From Clostridia bacterium (GTDB lineage Bacteria > CBDUZB01 > JAGLHV01): a DNA stretch of 19,570 nt. Shown here one piece after another: positions 12,588 to 19,570 of this stretch. Within the stretch, counting starts at the first letter, position 1. Every line of letters starts with the position of its first letter. The translations under genes and the position numbers were made by a program. A model generated the notes under the pieces. That model searched no databases. It had not been told where the DNA came from and was given only the letters and a program-made list of their open reading frames with translations. Location of the stretch: positions 1-19,570 of the forward strand of contig JAUVLC010000045.1 of NCBI GenBank assembly GCA_030595925.1, in the 5' to 3' direction.

Positions 12588-13835
12588 TTAATTTTTAAGA
12601 GAGGTTATTTTTTTTATAGCTTGAATCCTTGCTAATACAGGGGGATGACTGTATTCTAAAAAAACTTTTAACGGATGAGGGGTTAAATTGCCGAGGTTAT
12701 CAACAGTTAATTTCTTCAAAGCAATAATAAAAGATTCCGGTTTTTGGTAAGTAGAAATAGCATATTGATCTGCTTCATACTCGTGTTTTCGGGAAAGGAT
12801 GTTTCCCAGAACGGAAAGGAGTATACTAATAGGGGTATAAAGAAAACCAAAGAAAAACAAACTTGCGTAGATAGAAGTTTGTTCCATTCTGAAAGCTGCA
12901 AATAAACCCGGATTATTAATAAATAAAGAGAGAATAAAAAACATCAAACCATGGGTGAAAATTGAAAGGATGATACTTTTTACTATGTGTTTTTTCCGGT
13001 AATGGCCTATTTCATGGGCCAGGATAGATACAATTTCCTCTACCGTATGTTTTTCGATGAGAGTATCAAACAGGGCTATACGGCGATATTTTCCAAAGCC
13101 GGTAAAAAAAGCATTTGTTTTTGTAGAACGCCTGGAAGCATCTATTTTAAAAATTCCTTTCATTTTAAAATTTTCCGATTTTGCATAACTTTCAATACTA
13201 TTTTTGAGCTCTCCGTCCTCTAAAGGGATAAATTTATAAAAGAGGGGAATAATAATTACCGGGGCAATGAAAGATAAGAATAGTTGAAAAGAAGAAAGGG
13301 CAATCCAGCAATAAAACCATGCCCACTGTCCTGTTTTATTAAAAAACCACAGGATTAACGAAAAAGATATTCCTCCCAGAAGGGCAGTTAAAAACCATTT
13401 TTTTAAAATATCGGTAATAAAAGTTTTTATGCTGGTTTTATTAAAGCCGTATTTTCCTTCAATAACAAAAGTGTGGTAAGCGGAAAAAGGTATATGCATT
13501 ATCTGCGATGCAAAAACCAGAATAGCCGCGAAAGTTAATCCGGTGAGAAGAAAATTAAGTTGAAAATTTCTTGCCCAACGGTCAACAAAATTAAATCCGC
13601 CGAGAAAAATGAAAAGGATAATAATTAGAGTAAAAATTGTATTTTCAATCGAGGAGAAAAGAGTATTTTCTTTAAGGTATTTTTGTGATTGGGCATATTT
13701 ATCGGCATTGTAATATTCGGTAAATTCTTCAGGTAAGGCAGGGCTGGCATGTCTTACATTTAAAATTCCGATAAACAAATTTAGAAGGTATTCGCTAATT
13801 AGGATAAATAGTATAATAATAAGATAAACGTTCAT
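12588..13835 (-). CDS. M48 family metalloprotease, Ste24/CAAX-protease-like
   Basis: The 415-aa integral membrane protein starts at ATG 13835, seven to eight bases after AAGGGGA. It has the zinc motif HEIGH (274-278), a downstream glutamate in HEYEADQYA (351-359, most likely E352 as third ligand) and SHPPVLARI (396-404), all standard for the Ste24 branch of M48. Several membrane spans lie between about 1-25, 62-82, 95-115, 148-200, 284-308 and 322-345. Bacterial members are thought to cut membrane or misfolded proteins. The prenyl-CAAX substrate of the eukaryotic enzyme is not expected here. Length and motifs are complete. It stands alone on this strand, with no visible regulatory link to the ECF circuit. 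Confidence 0.93.
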   Translation of the reverse strand: MNVYLIIILFILISEYLLNLFIGILNVRHASPALPEEFTEYYNADKYAQSQKYLKENTLFSSIENTIFTLIIILFIFLGGFNFVDRWARNFQLNFLLTGLTFAAILVFASQIMHIPFSAYHTFVIEGKYGFNKTSIKTFITDILKKWFLTALLGGISFSLILWFFNKTGQWAWFYCWIALSSFQLFLSFIAPVIIIPLFYKFIPLEDGELKNSIESYAKSENFKMKGIFKIDASRRSTKTNAFFTGFGKYRRIALFDTLIEKHTVEEIVSILAHEIGHYRKKHIVKSIILSIFTHGLMFFILSLFINNPGLFAAFRMEQTSIYASLFFFGFLYTPISILLSVLGNILSRKHEYEADQYAISTYQKPESFIIALKKLTVDNLGNLTPHPLKVFLEYSHPPVLARIQAIKKITSLKN

Positions 13836-14076
13836 AATAAAATCCCCTTAAGAGAAAAAATTGTAATACTTTGCTGAAGCCATAATCTTTAGGACTTTAA
13901 GAATAACAGATTAGTTTAAAAAAATCAATTAAATAATCTTAGAAAAAATTGCTGGATTTTTAAATGGAAATATGCTTTAATAATTGAAGGATAGGAAGAC
14001 GTAGAATAGAATTTTGCTGACAAAAGTAGAAGTAGTGATGGCTGCAATATATTTGTTTTTAAGAAAGGAGAAGTAA
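13836..14076. other. Divergent intergenic region, no clear promoters
   Basis: AT-rich DNA between the divergent protease and chemoreceptor genes. I find no good -35/-10 pair in either direction and no sigma-28-type flagellar promoter. The SD AAAGGAG of the right-hand gene is at 14064-14070. Confidence 0.4.
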
Positions 14077-15324
14077 TTGGTAATGAAAAATACTTACTAT
14101 AGACAAAATATAATTTCAATTATTGCCAGTGTAGGGTTAAGTTGGTTAATTTTTGGTTTTTTATTTTCATTGCAAACAGATTTGTGGCGAATATCAATTA
14201 TTGGTTTATTGTATATCGGGATTTGTTGTTTAGTCTGGGATCGTTTAATTTATGCCCGTCTAATAGACTATAAAAAAAACCTTATTGAGCAATTAGGAAA
14301 ACTAACAACGGAAGACAAATTGGAGTTGACGGGATATTTGGGAAATGAGGAAGAACTTGTAACTTTTTTTAAACAGTATATTTCCCCAATGTATGGAATT
14401 TCAAATACGTTAACGACTTATTCAAAAGAACTGAGCAATATTAGTCAAAATTCTTTACAGCTTCCTCAAAGATTGACTACTTTAATGGAAAAAGTAGCTG
14501 AAAATACTACGGAGCAATCTCAATTAGTAAATATTATATCAAGTAATAGTGAGCAAATTTCTATAGCCATTAATGACGTAATTCAATTTGTTCAAGCAGC
14601 AGCGGAAATGAGTAAAGCTATCTTGAATATGTCTACCAGGATGAATGAATTTGTAGAGAAGTTTGTTAAAATGATGGATATCAGCCAAACTAAGGTAGAA
14701 GATTTAGCTAGTGGAGTGAGAGATTTTAAGAAAAAAACGGAGGAAATAAAGGGGATAGGAAAATCCATAAAAAGAATTACTAACCAAACTAATGTTTTGG
14801 CCTTGAATGCTGCAATTGAAGCATCTCAGGCTGGTGAAGCAGGGCAAGGATTTTCCGTAGTGGCGGAAGAAGTACGTAAACTTGCGAAAAATACGTCCAA
14901 TTTTGCTCAGGAAATTTCTAAATTAGCGGTAAGCAATCAAACGGATACGGATAAAATGATTTCGGGGATAGATGCTATTGTTGAAAGAATTCATTTAAAT
15001 TTTCAAAAAGTTAGTCAGATGAGAAATGATATAGAAAAAATTTTTGATGTAAATAAAAATATTTTTGATTTAAATCAAAAGACAGCCGAAGCAATGACTA
15101 AATCATCAAGCAATATAGAGGAGATTATTGATATAATTAAAAAAACGGTTGTAATTTCAAATCAACAGGTAAAAGATGTGGAAAACACTGTTGAGGTTTC
15201 CGGGAAATTAAAACGGACGGTAAAATTAGGTTTAAATCTGGGAAATATTATCGAAAAAATAACGGAAAAGGCAAATGCTTTAAACAAAAGGTTTAAAAGC
15301 GAGGAATCAAACCTCCCGGAGTAA
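14077..15324 (+). CDS. Methyl-accepting chemotaxis-like signalling protein without sensor domain
   Basis: The 415-aa product has two closely spaced membrane spans (about 11-32 and 38-57) with almost no loop between, then a long helical coiled-coil. It carries the conserved MCP hairpin tip ITNQTNVLALNAAIEA (234-249) through QAGEAGQGFSVVAEEVRKLA (251-270). That tip contacts CheA and CheW. No periplasmic ligand-binding domain and no clear HAMP exist, so input must come from within the membrane, from the cytoplasmic region at about 60-130 (starting YKKNLIEQLGKL), or from partners. TTG 14077 lies six bases after AAAGGAG; ATG 14083 in the same frame is 12 bases away and equally possible. No che genes are in the window. 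Confidence 0.9.
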   Translation: MVMKNTYYRQNIISIIASVGLSWLIFGFLFSLQTDLWRISIIGLLYIGICCLVWDRLIYARLIDYKKNLIEQLGKLTTEDKLELTGYLGNEEELVTFFKQYISPMYGISNTLTTYSKELSNISQNSLQLPQRLTTLMEKVAENTTEQSQLVNIISSNSEQISIAINDVIQFVQAAAEMSKAILNMSTRMNEFVEKFVKMMDISQTKVEDLASGVRDFKKKTEEIKGIGKSIKRITNQTNVLALNAAIEASQAGEAGQGFSVVAEEVRKLAKNTSNFAQEISKLAVSNQTDTDKMISGIDAIVERIHLNFQKVSQMRNDIEKIFDVNKNIFDLNQKTAEAMTKSSSNIEEIIDIIKKTVVISNQQVKDVENTVEVSGKLKRTVKLGLNLGNIIEKITEKANALNKRFKSEESNLPE

Positions 15325-15744
15325 GGGCAAGTAAAATAGAAACGATATTACGATATTGGCCTTTTTGGTTTAGATGTCGTATTTGCGGGGGATAATCTTA
15401 CCGAAGAGAAGCAATTTACTACCTGAATAGCTGTATTAATAAAACACTCATCAAAAGGCAAACAAAAGGGTTAGACCCCGTTATTCTTTTTAAAAGATAT
15501 ATTAGAAACAAAAGAAACAGGTAAGAGGAAAAAACATTTGGGTCCGTATTTTTTAAATGCTAAGCCAAAAAGATATAAAGGTGAATATATATTTGAGTTG
15601 ACATTTCATACAGATGAAATAAAAATTAAAGAGAAAGCCTGTTTTTCGGGGACGGAGAAATAAATCAGGCAGCTACCGAAAAATGGGGGGGACAGAGTTT
15701 CTTATTATATCCCTATTAAACTATTAAAAAAGGAGTAATTTGGA
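15325..15744 (+). other. Eroded coding DNA between two genes
   Basis: No intact gene is present, but short open stretches look protein-like. One from about 15340 reads YYDIGLFGLDVVFAGDNL before a TGA. Another, from after a TAG near 15475 to TAA near 15661, includes HLGPYFLNAKPKRYKG and YIFELTFHTDEIKIKE. Neither has a start codon with an SD. Around 15649 and 15691 the motif GGGGACRGAG occurs twice in the same orientation, with GGTAGCTGCC on the opposite strand between them. This may mark the edge of a lost mobile element. AAAGGAG near 15729 serves the next gene. Confidence 0.35.
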
Positions 15745-17199
15745 ATGGGAAAAAAATATTTGAAGTTTTGGGAGGCAACTTTAGTTTTTGTGGGAATTAT
15801 ATTTTTTCTTTCGACAAAAGTCTGGGCTGTAGGTACATTGATTCCCATTTCTTCGGCAACTTATAATGGCCCGGCGAATAATACTGATCGTGGCAGCGGG
15901 GTAGCCGTAGATTAGAGAGGGAATATCATTGTTACCGGTAGATGCCACAACGGAGTATATTTTGATTACTGTACTATAAAATATAATAATAATTTTTCCG
16001 TAGTGCTTGCTTCAATAAGTTATAATGGGACTATAAATAGTTATGATATTGCCACTGGAGTAGTTGTAGATAATAATGGAAATATCATTGTTACAGGATA
16101 TACTAATACCGGAGTGAATGAGGATTATTGTACCATAAAATATAATAATGATTTATCACACACGCTTGCCTCGGCTATTTATAACGGGCCTGAAAATGGA
16201 TGGGATAAGGCGAGTGGAGTAACCGTAGATAATAATGGAAATATTATTGTTACAGGATATGTTATTAACGGAGCGAACGAGGATTATTGTACTATAAAGT
16301 ATAACAATGATCTTTCCCTGGTATTGGGTTTAGCTACCTATAAGGGGTCTGCAAATGGAAGGGATTATGCTTATGGAGTGGTTGTAGATAAGGATGGAAA
16401 TATCATTGTTGCCGGGATTTGCTATGACGGAATGACTAATAATTATTGGACAGTAAAGTATAATAATAATCTTTCTCTGGTGCTCGCTTCAGCTACCTAT
16501 AACGGACCTGAAAATGGATGGGATGAGGCGAGTGCAGTAACTGTAGATAGTAATGGAAATATTATTGTTACAGGATATAGCGACAATGGGGTAAATCATG
16601 ATTATTTTTCAATAAAGTACAATGGTTCTCCAAGAATTTTCTCTGTTTCTCCTGCCTCTACCGTAAAAGGCAGAACTTTCGATCTTACTATAAACGGAGT
16701 AAATTTTTTTAGCGGAGCGGAAGTGTTTTTTAGTGGGGAGGGAATAATAGTAAATTCCATCAATTTCATAAATTCAAATCAACTCAGAGTAAATATTACT
16801 GTTACTCAAGATGCTTCTTCGGGGAGAAGAGATGTAACCGTTATTAATATAGATGAAGCCAGTGTGACGTTGTCAGTAGTATTTGAAGTTAGAAAAAGAG
16901 AAGTATTAGGTGTGGGAGTAAAAGTTCAGGGAGGGGATAAAGGGTATATAAATATAGCTAAAGGAGAGGAAGCAACAATTTATTTTAAGACTGCCGGTTC
17001 CGGGGAGATTAAGCTAAGGGTTTATACCTTACGGGGTCAATTGATTTGGAAAAAAAGTAAAGAGAGTGACGGGGAGGAAGATTTTATTATCTGGGATGGT
17101 AAGAATAGTGAGGGGACGGTTGTGGCTTCCGGGGTTTATGTGATTTTTATTGAAGGTCCCGGGATAAATACTACTAAAAAAATAGCCATTATAAAATAG
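15745..17199 (+). pseudogene. Secreted beta-propeller-like repeat protein interrupted by TAG
   Basis: ATG 15745 follows AAAGGAG and opens a signal peptide (hydrophobic core EATLVFVGIIFFLS, cut after KVWA). Five 53-residue repeats follow, consensus YNG...GVxVDxxGNIIVTG...DYxTIKYNxxLS, like delta-60/SBBP-type propeller units. Next come a TIG/IPT-like Ig domain (SVSPASTVKGRTFDL onward) and a C-terminal FlgD/sorting-type Ig domain (IKLRVYTLRGQLIW ... WDGKNSEGTVVASGVYV). The frame is continuous from 15745 to 17199 except for TAG at 15913-15915, codon 57, where other repeats have Asn, Lys or Ser. Translation could restart at GTG 16003, but that product lacks a signal peptide. This is a single nonsense change, a read error or read-through. 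Genome-wide TAG recoding is unlikely because TAG ends other genes here. Confidence 0.8.
15847..16629 (+). repeat. Five tandem 159-bp units in the secreted protein
   Basis: Units start at 15847, 16006, 16165, 16324 and 16483, each 53 codons with no length change between units; the last is slightly short. The stretch encoding DNNGNIIVTG is nearly identical between units, while the first unit is the most diverged and carries the TAG. This suggests repeat growth by duplication. Confidence 0.85.
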
Positions 17200-17243
17200 A
17201 AATAATAAAAAAAAGCGGTTGTTGTTAAACAGTTAAATAATTA

Positions 17244-17273
17244 TTGACATAATTTTAAAGAATAGAGTAATAT
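17244..17273 (+). promoter_or_regulatory. Sigma-70 promoter of the RNA helicase gene
   Basis: A perfect TTGACA (17244-17249), 18 bp, then TAATAT (17268-17273). The leader to the ATG at 17430 would be about 150 nt. Long leaders are usual for cold-shock helicase mRNAs in other bacteria. A stem GACATTGT/ACAATGTC (17366-17373 with 17383-17390) followed by CCCC lies in the leader, 20 bp before the SD. Confidence 0.5.
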
Positions 17274-17429
17274 CGACTTATCCCTAAAAAAGCCGCAAAA
17301 GGCATAGAATCAAATAAGAGCAGTGTTAGTATGTAGTCGATCGAGGAAAAAAAAGTATTTTTAATGACATTGTAACTATTTAACAATGTCCCCCTTAAAT
17401 GCAATAACAATGAGGAGAAGAGAAATATT

Positions 17430-19058
17430 ATGATAAGAAAAAAGATATTTAGTGACCTTGGACTTTCGATAAAAGTACTGGAAGCAATTAATAAAAAGGG
17501 TTTTGAAGAGCCAACCGCAATTCAGGCTGTGACTATTCCTGTAATGCTAAGAGATGATAGTAATATCATAGCACAAGCCCAAACAGGTACAGGCAAAACA
17601 GCTGCATTTGGATTACCTTTGATAGAAATGGTTAATACCGATTCCAGAACAGTTCAGGCGCTAATTCTAGTTCCTACACGGGAGTTAGCCATTCAGGTAT
17701 CAGAAGAAATCAATTCACTCAAAGGAGACAAGGATATCAAAATAGTGCCGATATATGGTGGGCAAGCTATTGATCAGCAATTACGCAGATTAAAAAAAGG
17801 TGTACATATTGTAGTGGGGTCTCCGGGCAGGGTAATTGATCATCTTAGAAGAAAGACATTAAAGCTTGGAAAAATTGAGCATCTGATACTTGATGAAGCA
17901 GATGAAATGCTGAATATGGGATTTATCGAAGACATGGAAACAATAATGAAGCATACAAATCCTGACAAAAGAACGTTATTGTTTTCGGCAACAATACCAG
18001 GAAGGATAAAGGCCCTTGCGCACAAATATATGGACGGTTATGAGCTTCTTACAGTTAAGAACGAGCAATTGACAACAGATTTGACGGAGCAAATATATTT
18101 TGAGGTAAAAGCCCCGGATAGATTTGAGGCACTATGCAGGATAATTGATATTGAAGATGATTTTTACGGGTTGGTTTTCTGCCGAACAAAGAGTGATGTT
18201 GATTCTGTTGTAACTCATTTAACGGATAGAGGATATGATGCAGAAGCTATTCATGGGGATATTTCACAGCCGCAAAGAGAAAGAATTCTAGAAAAATTTA
18301 AGAAAAAGAGAGTCAATATTCTTATAGCAACAGATGTTGCATCTCGCGGAATTGATGTTAATGACCTCACCCATGTTATAAACTATTCACTGCCTCACGA
18401 TCCAGAGTCGTATGTTCATCGAATAGGCCGTACAGGAAGGGCAGGGAAAGAGGGTACGGCTATTACATTTATTACTCCTAGTGAGTATAAGCGGCTGATG
18501 TTCATACAGCGGATGGCCAAGACTGATATTAAAAAATCAAAAGTGCCAATGGTAAAAGATATTATCGAAGCTAAAAAGAAAAAGATATGTGATGATTTGA
18601 CTGCTGTTCTTGAAAAGGAAATTGATACTAATTATTATAACTGGGCTAAGAAATTACTAGAGCATAATGATTCGACAAAAATATTAGCTGCTACACTTAA
18701 ATATTGTTTCGAAGAAGAACTCAATTCTGGTGCTTATGGTGAAATAAAAGAGGTTGGTGGAAAGGGGAAGCAACTTGATCAACAGGGTAAAGCAAGACTT
18801 TTTGTCGCACTTGGCAGGAAAGACAATATTAATGCCAGAAAACTTGTTGAGCTTATAATGAGCAAAGTCCCGGTTAAGTCCAAACATATCAATGACATAC
18901 AAGTAATGGACAAATTCTCTTTTATAACCGTTCCTTTTAATGATGCAGAAAAAATCGTTGTCAGTTTTAAAGAAAAAGGGCAGAGGTCGTTGATCTCTCA
19001 TGCCAAAAAAAGAACGGATAACAAGGGTCCGCAACGGACGCGTGGGGCGCACCGCTGA
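17430..19058 (+). CDS. deaD: DEAD-box RNA helicase, DeaD/CsdA type
   Basis: The 542-aa product has every helicase motif: the Q motif around FEEPTAIQ (25-32), motif I AQTGTGKT (50-57), Ia PTRELA (82-87), SPGR (131-134), DEAD (155-158), SAT (186-188) and HRIGRTGRAG in the second RecA domain. The C-terminal part (from about 454, RLFVALGRKDNINARKLVEL) matches the DbpA-type RNA-binding domain of DeaD/CsdA/DbpA helicases. It unwinds RNA helices during ribosome assembly, mRNA turnover and cold adaptation. The tail is short and basic (KKRTDNKGPQRTRGAHR). GAGGAG (17412-17417) lies 12 bases before the ATG. Choosing between DeaD and DbpA by eye is not certain. Confidence 0.93.
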   Translation: MIRKKIFSDLGLSIKVLEAINKKGFEEPTAIQAVTIPVMLRDDSNIIAQAQTGTGKTAAFGLPLIEMVNTDSRTVQALILVPTRELAIQVSEEINSLKGDKDIKIVPIYGGQAIDQQLRRLKKGVHIVVGSPGRVIDHLRRKTLKLGKIEHLILDEADEMLNMGFIEDMETIMKHTNPDKRTLLFSATIPGRIKALAHKYMDGYELLTVKNEQLTTDLTEQIYFEVKAPDRFEALCRIIDIEDDFYGLVFCRTKSDVDSVVTHLTDRGYDAEAIHGDISQPQRERILEKFKKKRVNILIATDVASRGIDVNDLTHVINYSLPHDPESYVHRIGRTGRAGKEGTAITFITPSEYKRLMFIQRMAKTDIKKSKVPMVKDIIEAKKKKICDDLTAVLEKEIDTNYYNWAKKLLEHNDSTKILAATLKYCFEEELNSGAYGEIKEVGGKGKQLDQQGKARLFVALGRKDNINARKLVELIMSKVPVKSKHINDIQVMDKFSFITVPFNDAEKIVVSFKEKGQRSLISHAKKRTDNKGPQRTRGAHR

Positions 19059-19107
19059 TGTTTTCCGTTATGCCTTAAGAGTAAAAACAAAGGGAAAAAT
19101 CAATTCA

Positions 19108-19554
19108 ATGTTCAAAATAAAAACAAATGCTTTTACTCTAATAGAACTTATGATTGTAGTAGCTATCATCGGAATACTTGCCAGTATTGCTATACCAAAA
19201 TTTGCTGACTTAATTCGTAAATTACAAGAAGCAACTACTAAAGGAAATCTTGGCGTACTACGAAGTGCTCTTAGTATTTATTATGTAGATAACGAAGGCT
19301 TTTATCCCTACGGTAATCCTGTTTCTTCTCTTATTCTTATATATGTGGACGAAATTCCTATCTGTTATACCCACCACCACTCCCCTCAAACATATATCCA
19401 AGACTATGGAGGAGTATCCGGTGATATGGGTGGATGGGGATATTGGATGGAAGCCCACTCCGAATGGGGTAAAATATTTGTCGATTGTGTTCACACAGAT
19501 CTTCGTGGTTCCACTATTTCTAGTGTGCTGTCTCATAAATCCCTTGACATTTGA
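19108..19554 (+). CDS. Type IV pilin-like / type II secretion pseudopilin
   Basis: The class III signal MFKIKTNA is followed by FTLIELMIVVAIIGILASIA, the N-methylated pilin helix. Cleavage falls after Ala8, leaving Phe at +1 and Glu at +5. Ala rather than the usual Gly at -1 is tolerated by prepilin peptidases. The 148-aa length and the GspG-like segment KGNLGVLRSALSIYYVDNEGFYP fit a major pseudopilin-like fold. The C-terminal half is rich in Gly, Trp and His (THHHSPQ, GGVSGDMGGWGYWMEAHSEWG) and has two Cys that could form a disulfide. ATG 19108 begins 49 bp after the helicase stop. The frame is open from 19000, but the pilin leader fixes the start. AAAGGG lies about 13 bases upstream, a weak site. 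Confidence 0.9.
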   Translation: MFKIKTNAFTLIELMIVVAIIGILASIAIPKFADLIRKLQEATTKGNLGVLRSALSIYYVDNEGFYPYGNPVSSLILIYVDEIPICYTHHHSPQTYIQDYGGVSGDMGGWGYWMEAHSEWGKIFVDCVHTDLRGSTISSVLSHKSLDI

Positions 19555-19570
19555 ATATTTATTTTGTATA
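19544..19570 (+). promoter_or_regulatory. Possible promoter cut by the window end
   Basis: A perfect TTGACA (19544-19549), inside the last codons of the pilin gene, is followed 17 bp later by TATA at 19567-19570, where the window stops. It could drive the next gene to the right. Confidence 0.35.

Noticed and set aside
15913-15915. TAG as a reassigned sense codon in this genome
   Set aside because: TAG ends the ATPase gene, the CHxA-tail gene and the repeat protein itself at natural ends, so general reassignment is unlikely.
15847-16629. CRISPR-like array
   Set aside because: The 159-bp periodicity is coding, in frame, with no separate spacers. It encodes protein repeats.
19000-19107. N-terminal extension of the pilin-like gene overlapping the helicase gene
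   Set aside because: The prepilin leader MFKIKTNA fixes the start at 19108.

Overview
The window is low-GC, gene-dense bacterial DNA, apparently from a Gram-negative-type (diderm), motile or surface-associated organism. The evidence is a small outer-membrane barrel-like protein, a Spy/CpxP-like periplasmic protein under an ECF sigma factor, a chemoreceptor, a c-di-GMP riboswitch, a type IV pilin-like protein and a secreted repeat protein with a FlgD/sorting-type C-terminal domain. The mix and the palindromic intergenic repeats recall genomes of uncultured candidate phyla (Omnitrophota- or Desantisbacteria-like), but nothing here fixes the taxon. Genes on both strands use ATG, GTG and probably TTG starts, usually with clear Shine-Dalgarno (SD) sites. 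TAG, TAA and TGA all serve as stops.

Layout. 1-1823: AT-rich DNA, a possible 33-aa membrane microprotein, then a promoter, a GEMM-I (c-di-GMP-I) riboswitch, an intrinsic terminator and an unrecognised 312-aa cytoplasmic protein. 1824-2391: a palindrome-rich element and a decayed copy of the promoter and start of the next gene. 2392-3786: a DUF234-type ATPase with a PD-(D/E)XK-like C-terminus. 3879-7910: a three-gene operon with its own promoter, encoding a membrane-anchored protein ending in a CHxA repeat tail, a PqqD-radical SAM-SPASM maturase and a four-helix membrane protein. 8109-10290: an ECF sigma factor, its zinc-finger anti-sigma factor and a duplicated Spy/CpxP-like protein. Two near-identical ECF-type promoters lie before the first and third genes, and a 21-bp hairpin closes the unit. 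10317-11075: a minus-strand barrel-like protein, divergent from dinB. 11076-12260: dinB, apparently leaderless. 12261-13835: palindromic repeats and a minus-strand Ste24-like metalloprotease. 14077-15324: a chemoreceptor-like protein without a sensor domain. 15325-15744: eroded coding DNA. 15745-17199: a secreted five-repeat protein interrupted by an in-frame TAG. 17430-19554: a DeaD-type RNA helicase followed by a pilin-like protein.

The strongest candidate for an undescribed system is the 3969-7910 operon. The cytoplasmic end of a large signal-peptide-bearing membrane protein carries seven CHxA tetrads plus a terminal Cys. It sits directly upstream of a radical SAM/SPASM enzyme with a PqqD-like substrate-recognition domain, so a protein tail rather than a small free peptide may be the substrate of a RiPP-type maturase. 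The second coherent unit is the ECF envelope-stress circuit, whose promoter can be read directly from its two copies.
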